NCBI GenBank assembly: GCA_034696485.1
Contig: JAQIWT010000874.1
Location: 1-14,233 of the forward strand
DNA: 14,233 nucleotides
Origin: Isohypsibius dastychi
Lineage: Eukaryota > Tardigrada > Eutardigrada > Parachela > Isohypsibiidae
Reading direction: 5' to 3'
The notes beneath the pieces are model-generated. The model was not told where the DNA came from and did not search any database. It saw only the letters and a program-made list of their open reading frames with translations. Shown piece by piece: positions 8,862 through 14,233 of this stretch. Both the position numbers and the translations under genes were made by a program. Position 1 is the first letter of the stretch; every line of letters begins with the position of its first letter.

Positions 8862-9338
8862 CTATCCATCACAATCAATAATTGCCTGAATATCACAACA
8901 GATCATCGGACCATTGGTTATCAGCAAGCATTCAGCATCTTTGTCAGCGGCTCGCGTTTTTTCCCCATTCCACCAAGCTCTTCCTTCCATACTGGCATAA
9001 TGCGCTGGTACATATTCGAAGGTCCTCGAAGAATACGTGCTCAATCTACTGTGAACATTTCGCGTTTCGCGAGCAGAAATCCAGAGCGCCGAACTGAAAA
9101 AATAACCCATGAACAATTTTTGCTTTGGTTCCACTAAATTAAGAGCACAACCTTGAATTTGTCCTATTCCAATAACATATAAGTCAATGCTTGAAAACGG
9201 TAAATAACCAAATATTTTCCGATTTTTTACAGCATTTTTGCCAAACAAGTTTGGCTTCCAAACTGTTCTTAGAGTATTTTTTAAAAAACACTTACGCAGT
9301 ACGTCGCAGAAAATATTAATTGTCTCGTAAATTGCCAT
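8862..9338 (-). other. Region with a strong candidate intron (9295-9094) but unclear coding frame
   Basis: On the minus strand a donor TACTGC|GTAAGT (9296/9295) and an acceptor GGGTTATTTTTTCAG (9094) both match consensus and define a 202-base intron. The frame is uncertain. Using the ATG at 9338 gives a 31-aa product after splicing; the upstream frame in phase 0 gives a product ending NAKCSQ-stop; the long unspliced frame (158 codons, 9338-8862) runs straight through the intron and ends IIDCDG. None shows a known domain. The most cautious reading is a transcribed unit of unknown coding capacity. Confidence 0.35.
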
Positions 9339-9339
9339 G

Positions 9340-9851
9340 CAAAGTGATTTTCAATACCAGCTTTTCTTTCAGATATTAAGAATAAAAATGTGATTTTTTG
9401 GGGGCTGTGTGAAAACACTTGTCACGTATGGCGGAAACTGCCGGTATCTTTTGTGATGGATTGTTTAAATCGGTAATTAGGGGAAATGGACGGTCTTGGT
9501 GTGGATAATTAACTTAGGAGTAAAGTGGTTATGCGTTACTCTGCAATGGTTTTTAAAGCAAGCCGAGGCCTCGAGTGAATTCGGATTAGGTTTCCTGGCT
9601 TCTCGCTCGGATTTTAATTTAATCAAACACTGTCAGAAATTCGTTTTGACAAGTCCCCCTTTCTTTTCGTGCTGTCATGACAGAAAAACGACAAAATTCC
9701 ATTCGAGCTGTTGACAATTGCTCCACATTAACCCACTGGCAGACATCCACAAATTATTGAGTACCTTTAGTACGAAATTCGCTCGCAATTAATAACGGCA
9801 TAACGAAGAACGATCATAGTCGTATGGAACTTTTAAACGTAGAGTAAAAAT
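9340..9851. other. Stretch without a supported gene
   Basis: This lies between the candidate minus-strand unit and the plus-strand 48-aa mini-gene, and should include the mini-gene promoter. A 72-codon plus-strand frame (9496-9714) has no ATG start, splice or polyadenylation support. Confidence 0.4.
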
Positions 9852-10096
9852 ATGTATAAACTGCCGAATCAGCGGAAAGGACGGGAATTACTGCTGCATG
9901 ATATATATCCTTATCGTACTTCCTCTAAATCATTCAAAACTGACTCTGTGAATAAACAGGTAAGTGTTCCGCTTACATGAAACGGAAATCGATTTTATCT
10001 AGTTCGATTGGTTATTAAATGTGGTTTGGTAATATTTTCATTTCTGAACCACTTTAGGATAATCACACCGACCAACGCAGGAGTCTGAATAACTAG
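9852..10096 (+). CDS. Small two-exon gene, 48-aa basic protein, unrecognised
   Basis: Exon 1 is 9852-9959 (36 codons, MYKLPNQRKG to DSVNKQ), ending at a perfect donor ACAG|GTAAGT. The 98-base intron ends in a long pyrimidine tract (TTTTCATTTCTGAACCACTTTAG). Exon 2 is 10058-10096 (DNHTDQRRSLNN-stop). The phases agree (0/0), the ATG has A at -3 and an in-frame TAG upstream, and AATAAA follows the stop by 68 bases. The product is hydrophilic, with ten Lys/Arg against five Asp/Glu, no cysteine, and no signal peptide. No family is recognised. It could be a genuine microprotein, or the first exon of a longer transcript with an alternative 3' part. It cannot join the next gene in frame, because that gene's first exon has a stop just before its ATG. 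Confidence 0.5.
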
Positions 10097-10164
10097 GTCG
10101 AAAAGACGCGAAGAGACGAGCGTTCCAAAGATTATAAATGACCTTCCTGGAAAAGAGATCAAAA

Positions 10165-10170
10165 AATAAA
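10165..10170 (+). terminator. Polyadenylation signal AATAAA for the 48-aa mini-gene
   Basis: AATAAA lies 68 bases downstream of the TAG at 10094-10096 on the same strand. Confidence 0.45.
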
Positions 10171-10324
10171 AGTCACACTGGAAAGAACCAAAGCTCATCA
10201 TAAACCAAATCGACTTTTGTGGTTCAAAACAGACTGAAAATTTTGTCGTATCTACTGCCCTCAAGCAGCGCCATCTACTCAGACTTCGGTGTAGGTTTTT
10301 CGGCAGAATTCCAACTTTTTGTAA

Positions 10325-10373
10325 CGGCGATCGCCGAGGTCACTTTGTTGCATGAACCTGAAGGGTCACTTTG
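10325..10373 (+). promoter_or_regulatory. GC palindrome and direct repeats upstream of the AT-hook gene
   Basis: A perfect 12-base palindrome CGGCGATCGCCG (10325-10336) is followed by two exact copies of GGTCACTTTG (10338-10347 and 10364-10373). The cluster lies about 180-230 bases before the AT-hook ATG, and after the mini-gene's polyadenylation signal, so it is well placed for a promoter element. No transcription factor can be named with confidence; GGTCA is the core of many nuclear-receptor sites. Confidence 0.35.
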
Positions 10374-10553
10374 ACCGGAAGTGCCATTTACAGTAAAATA
10401 TTGTTGCCTTGGTTTGCCAACTTTCACGATTATCCTCACACTAGCGAATTTAGTATTCATAAACCTCCGAACAGTTAAAAAAGGTCCTGCATATTCCTGA
10501 ATTTCGTTTGTCACAAAACGATAATTTCCTTATATCTACTCCCATAAATCATC

Positions 10554-11193
10554 ATGAGCTCGATCAATCAAGCTGGAGGAACAGTCGTCAGCTCCATGCC
10601 ATCATCCCCATCCAAGAACGGAAGACTACATCGGGGACCTGGCCGACATGGAACCAGACGATCAAGCCGACACCGGTCCTCATCCCGAAACAACCACAAC
10701 AACAATAAAGATTCAGTAAGAGTTCATCTTTTTTAATTCCCGATTGTCCCTAGATGAAAGACGATGTTATGATCAGAATTATTTTTAGAATCTCCCTCCT
10801 CGATCCCCATCCCGATCAAACGAGAACAAAGCGAAAGCTGTAAGACATGTTATATTTGATATGATGAAGGTCATTTGATGGACCCATTTTCAAGGGTGGA
10901 GACTCAGTGGCTGCTCCAACACCCGGCAACCAGGCTCCCAAGAAAAACCGTACAGACAAAGTAACCTCAAAAGCCGCACGAAAACCTTTGGTAACGAACT
11001 GCTCTGACGATTATGAATAAAAAAGTGGGGAAGAAGTTGAAAATCATGTGGCGATTTTTTTGAATTGCAGAGAGGCCGAGGCCGACCACCGAAGAAGGCC
11101 GGTACCATCAAGAAATCAATGAAGAACACAAAGAAAGTCGTTCACAAGAAGGCCAAACGCATTGTCCGACGAAAAGGAGTCGCCGGAAAGTAA
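10554..11193 (+). CDS. Very basic AT-hook chromatin-type protein, four exons, 143 aa, complete
   Basis: Exons are 10554-10715, 10789-10839, 10895-10990 and 11071-11193. Every junction is phase 0, with donors GTAAGA, GTAAGA and GTAACG and T-rich acceptors. The ATG has A at -3 and an in-frame TAA two codons before it. Residues 1-54 are Ser/Arg/Asn-rich (RRSSRHRSSSR around 35-45, then an Asn/His run); 55-71 carry RSPSRS; 72-103 are Lys/Pro/Ala-rich; 104-143 begin with a canonical AT-hook RGRGRPPKK and have 18 Lys/Arg in 40 residues with no acidic residue. The whole protein has no Trp, Tyr, Phe or Cys and only four acidic residues, so it must be disordered. AT-hooks bind the minor groove of AT-rich DNA, so a nuclear HMGA- or H1-tail-like role is likely. 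A second donor (GTAACC) at 10961 would drop 10 residues in frame. AATAAA follows 48 bases after the stop. Confidence 0.85.
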
Positions 11194-11241
11194 TTGACTC
11201 GGAAGTCATCTCTTCTGTTCTGTACTATGATATAATTTGTA

Positions 11242-11247
11242 AATAAA
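11242..11247 (+). terminator. Polyadenylation signal AATAAA for the AT-hook gene
   Basis: AATAAA lies 48 bases after the TAA at 11191-11193; a second AATAAA occurs near 11275. Confidence 0.65.
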
Positions 11248-11532
11248 ATTACGAGATGGCGTTAATAATGTGCTGAATAAAATAAAAGATGAGCCACCTT
11301 AGAGCGAGTTTCAGGTCGTAACGAATACAGTTAAGTATGAGTAAATGCGCGAGAATTAGGAAGAAACATTCCCTGACTTGAATAAACTCTAGCTGCTTCT
11401 ATCATGCCACCCCAGAATCAGCAAAAATATTTCTCGATAATACGAAACCCTTTCGGCTGAAATGGTATCCTACCTGGGTGTATGATTTCCACCGAGACGT
11501 CCATAGAACGCAAGCCGGAAGAGGACAACCTT

Positions 11533-12698
11533 TCATTTCCGCCTCATGTCCAAATGTACCTCGTTATTATTGCCGGTTCCTCTGACAGCAGCACTGCAAA
11601 AAACAAGCAAATTAAGTTCGAATAAGATTTGCGATGCGGAAAAAAACTTCATATGCTCATGCGCAATGCCTAGGCTTCTAAATGGACAGGCATGAAGGCC
11701 GGTATGGAAATGCGGACTTTGTAGAAATTTCTTTCGAAAGAACGACTACAAACAACTGCAGTCGCCGACAATCTATTACTGTTCAAATAGTTGAGTCTGA
11801 ATATTTTCGAATATTCATCAGCTGAATATCTGAGAAACTATATGGTTGGAGCCGGAAAGACGACGCCTTTCGTACTTGATGACGGCGATCCTCCAGGTTT
11901 CTCGAAATCAAATTGCACGGAAGTCCATCTGTAACACATCTGTACAGCATCACTAAATTTCAAAGAATAAGTAACAGCCACATAATTTGCATCGTTATTC
12001 ATAAATTGAACTAAACAAGTCAACAACTCTCAGCAAGCGATCTTTGATGCACTTCTGGTTGAAAACTGTCAATCAAGCACAAAAGCTACAGATATTTGTT
12101 AGCAAATCCATTTAAGCTATTGAATATTACGGAAAAAATCTCGTACTTCATAGTTCAATCAAAGGTAACTGTGTTTATCGAACTTCGGATCATATCCATA
12201 CCTGGTGCGCAGAATATGGTGTCCATTACGTTCGTCCCAAGAACGAATCTCCTTTTGCTCAATGTTCTCCGGTAACACTACCGTATTCGCCATGTTCACC
12301 ACTTCCTGCAGACTCGCATGCTTCGCGTCAGCATCCGCATTCCCTGTGGCTCTTCCAAGTTCTTTCGAGACGAGAAGATTTTCTGCTTTGATCGCCAAAG
12401 AAGACGCTTCCCACTGATCTTTCGTCCCGATTTATCTGTGTGATCGCGCTTGCAAATCGATTACACAGAGATGTCCGGAATGAATCAATTTTTGGTAGCC
12501 ATGATTCCTGCTCATCCATATCCGCGGGGGTGAGACTGCTGGCGAATGTTCTTTGGGGAAGCAAACAATAAACAATAAACCAAAACAAAACAGTCCGGTC
12601 GAACTCGCATTCCTTCTGACCTCAAAATATATGGCTACGGCGACTGGCAAATAGAAACGGTCAGATTTAGAGCGGGCAATCAAATGAGCCAATACCAT
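11533..12698 (-). CDS. Candidate secreted, helix-rich protein, about four exons, 143 aa in the preferred model, unrecognised
   Basis: Preferred exons: 12698-12696 (the ATG alone, donor GTATTG), 12615-12465, 12418-12202 (donor CACCAG|GTATGG) and 11593-11533 (acceptor TTGCTTGTTTTTTGCAG). All phases agree. Joined, the N-terminus is MKECEFDRT plus a hydrophobic core (VLFWFIVYCLLP) and a likely signal cleavage after RTFA. The mature part SSLTPADMDEQESWL onward is rich in Ala, Glu, Leu and Asn, with helical stretches to EIRSWDERNGHHILRT. Exon 3 (12418-12202) reads most like real coding sequence. Weak points: the tiny 46-base second intron (donor GTAATC, acceptor CGAAAG), the one-codon first exon, and the last exon, which could instead use an acceptor at 12066 and end at 12020. 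A different pairing keeps a longer first exon from the same ATG (12698-12465) and an acceptor 5 bases on. No domain is recognised. Confidence 0.38.
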
Positions 12699-13261
12699 CT
12701 CGCGAATTTAAGCTGCTATTTTTTGTTGGTTGGCAATTCCAAGAAAGCCACGCCTAATCCGCGTGGTCTGGAAGTTTGCAGGAGAGTTTCTTCCCATCAG
12801 AGACAGACAGAGAAGCAGACGCGAGCAGAGTTCGATTTTGAGTGGTTATTTGTTTATTTGTTTCTCAGTACCTTCTTCCAGAATTTCGTTGCGATCCTGC
12901 TTTTATGTTCGCCGCACTTGTTGTCTCGTTATTGCGGACCACTGGCCAACTGAATTAGCCAAGAAGACCAGACTTACTAAGTACTTGCTGTGCTCGGCGT
13001 CCAGCTTCCTCTCAACTTTTCACCAGGAAGTCGTCCAAAACTCGGTAAGGATTTGTATTCTATCTGTCACTTTATTTCGTTCTTTTGAATCAGAAATGGT
13101 AGAGTGATTTTAATATAACAGTCCGTACAAGGTCCAGAGATCGCAATTCTTCTTGAAGTCGAACAAGTAGGGTACTGTGAAGTCTTTGTTTTCTGACCCC
13201 GATATCTGATTTTGGCAAGGTGCTTCGCTGTTTGTGAAATTGGGACGGAGATCTGTGCTTT
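12699..13261. other. Stretch with plus-strand splice signals but no convincing gene
   Basis: On the plus strand an exon-like block 12869-13043 is framed by a strong acceptor (TTTATTTGTTTCTCAG) and a donor (CTCG|GTAAGG). It is followed by a 50-base intron to an acceptor at 13093 (CGTTCTTTTGAATCAG). One frame is open through the block and stops two codons into the next exon (KW-stop), but it has no ATG and no upstream exon that fits. On the minus strand the 66-codon frame 13290-13090 (ending LVRLQEELRSLDLV and on to LYHF-stop) could be a terminal exon of the neighbouring gene. Confidence 0.35.
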
Positions 13262-14220
13262 TTATAGGCTGAAACACTGAAAAAAATCACTCGCAGAAAC
13301 GAAAGCTCGGATGGTATGAGTTAGCAAAAGCGAGTTCGAACTGTTAATTTCCAGACAAAAAGCCAGTCGCGTGCCATTTTTATTTTTGTCATCCAGACGT
13401 CCCCACATGTAGCTGCGTCGTTTCTTTGTAATTGAGAACGAATGAATTGTTACATTTTTCTAAGCCTGGGTGGGAGTTATTGTCTTGTTCATGTTTTAGT
13501 CAAAATTAGAAGCTTGGTTTTGATAACTCACGTTTCTTGAACGTTTATCAATTTTCTTTCCGTCTAAGATTTGTAATAGATTTGATCTGATTTGATCGTC
13601 CTGGTGGGTTTTGAGAAGTTTGATTAACGCTTGTTCCAGAGCGGCATAGATCTGGGTAATTAGAAAGAGGATGTTTGAATAACAATGGTTCAGCAGTTCA
13701 ATTAGAGCACGCTAATCCGCTGTTGTCACCTGCTTGTTAGTGTCTAGGTGATCTCATTGGCGAGGATGTCAAGTACTTGTTGAATAAGCAGACGACCGAA
13801 AACACACGTTTGTTCTTGTGCCGCCCAGTAATCTCGAGTTTATTTTACCTGCCGCAGGTCGATTTGCTGAATGGCTCGTTTTGTGTCACCGTAATGTAAA
13901 CGTTGTAGCCGGCGGTACTTTTCGTCGTAAAAACGACAAATCAATCGTTCACCAGTCGTTTAATTTACAATCAAGTTAAGAAAACTGCAGTTTTTTAGGT
14001 AGGAGTTTTGGGAATACTGTACTCAGTTTCACAGCACCATATGGTATGTCAAGTTGCAATAACAATGCCGTTATGACCTGAAATTGTTATACATACAGTA
14101 TAGTAATGGGATGGAAATATCTTTGAATTATTAAAAATTCGGTCACGCATGCGTTATATGTTTTGACTAATTACGTTGAAAAAGCCTCATGTTATGGGTT
14201 TTATCTACCTGTACCGACAT
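13262..14220 (-). CDS. Candidate five-exon gene for a basic helical protein, unrecognised; last exon ambiguous
   Basis: Exons: 14220-14209 (MSVQ, donor CAG|GTAGAT, in-frame TAA upstream, AAAC before ATG), 14077-14018 (acceptor TAACAATTTCAG, donor GTATTC), 13917-13849 (donor CAG|GTAAAA) and 13651-13532 (acceptor TTACCCAG, donor AAC|GTGAGT). All are phase 0. The last exon starts either at 13423 (ACAAAG acceptor, 53 codons to TAA at 13262) or at 13412 (CGCAG acceptor, seven codons to TGA at 13389, with AATAAA at 13384-13379 right after). The second exon is hydrophobic (VITALLLQLDI), giving a weak signal-peptide look. The third and fourth form a long amphipathic helix (YRRLQRLHYGDTKRAIQQID, then IYAALEQALIKLLKTHQDDQ), ending in a dibasic-rich IDKRSRN. 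The longer last exon continues KRRSYMWGRLDDK, which resembles a peptide-hormone processing site, but no known peptide is recognised. Exons 3 and 4 are the best supported. Confidence 0.45.
13379..13384 (-). terminator. Possible polyadenylation signal AATAAA for the right-hand minus-strand gene
   Basis: On the minus strand AATAAA begins five bases after the TGA of the shorter last-exon reading (13391-13389). In the longer reading it falls inside coding sequence. Its position favours the shorter ending or alternative polyadenylation. Confidence 0.3.
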
Positions 14221-14233
14221 GTTTAAAATTTAT

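Noticed and set aside
8862-9338. Minus-strand 158-codon unspliced frame, the longest unassigned one
   Set aside because: It contains a near-ideal intron (9295-9094) in its middle and shows no domain or amino-acid pattern of a known family, so I describe the region without calling the frame a gene.
10275-10514. Minus-strand 79-codon frame upstream of the AT-hook gene
   Set aside because: The listed start is GTG and it overlaps the likely promoter of the AT-hook gene; no splice or polyadenylation support.
11838-12026. Minus-strand frame ending VVFPAPTI, considered as an exon of the candidate secreted protein
   Set aside because: The phases of its acceptor and of the preceding donor (12201) do not agree, so it cannot be joined in frame.
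12684-13107. Two plus-strand frames of 89 and 125 codons
   Set aside because: They overlap each other in different frames, the longer starts at TTG, and neither has a consistent exon chain despite a good donor at 13044.

Overview
The window is eukaryotic and almost certainly from a gene-dense invertebrate animal. Coding sequence is cut into short exons by GT-AG introns of about 50 to 800 bases, AATAAA signals follow several stop codons, and the recognisable proteins are metazoan: an SLC1 excitatory amino acid transporter, a p21/p27/Dacapo-type CDK inhibitor, and an AT-hook chromatin protein. The compact layout fits a small-genome ecdysozoan such as a tardigrade, mite or nematode relative, but nothing seen here fixes the phylum. 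There are no bacterial operons, CRISPR arrays, insertion sequences or convincing tRNAs.

Left part (1-3750). A possible last exon of a plus-strand gene enters from the left edge. Tail to tail with it, on the minus strand, lies a complete two-exon CDK inhibitor (1726 to 440, 166 aa) whose PCNA-binding degron is put together across the intron. Next, also on minus, is a two-exon secreted six-cysteine protein (3184 to 2754, 121 aa) that I do not recognise, with a clear AATAAA signal.

Centre (3751-6908). A complete ten-exon glutamate/aspartate transporter on the minus strand (590 aa). Its exon phases are consistent at every junction.

From 6909 to 9850 no gene is strongly supported. The sequence holds three minus-strand splice-signal clusters that could be tiny genes (around 7515-7756, 8313-8618 and 9093-9338) and a strong GC hairpin followed by a T run.

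Right part (9850-14233). A plus-strand 48-aa two-exon mini-gene is followed by a plus-strand four-exon gene for a 143-aa, very basic AT-hook protein with no aromatic residues or cysteine. Its exons are all in phase 0. Two minus-strand multi-exon genes follow: a candidate secreted protein (about 12698 to 11533) and a helical, basic, unrecognised protein (14220 to about 13262) starting near the right edge. Both have ambiguous last exons.

The genes do not form one pathway. The window looks like an ordinary stretch of compact genome. The points of most interest are the intron-split PIP degron, the novel small secreted Cys-rich protein, the AT-hook protein, and the unrecognised small multi-exon genes. 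All exon models were made by hand from splice signals and frame, and are not backed by transcripts.
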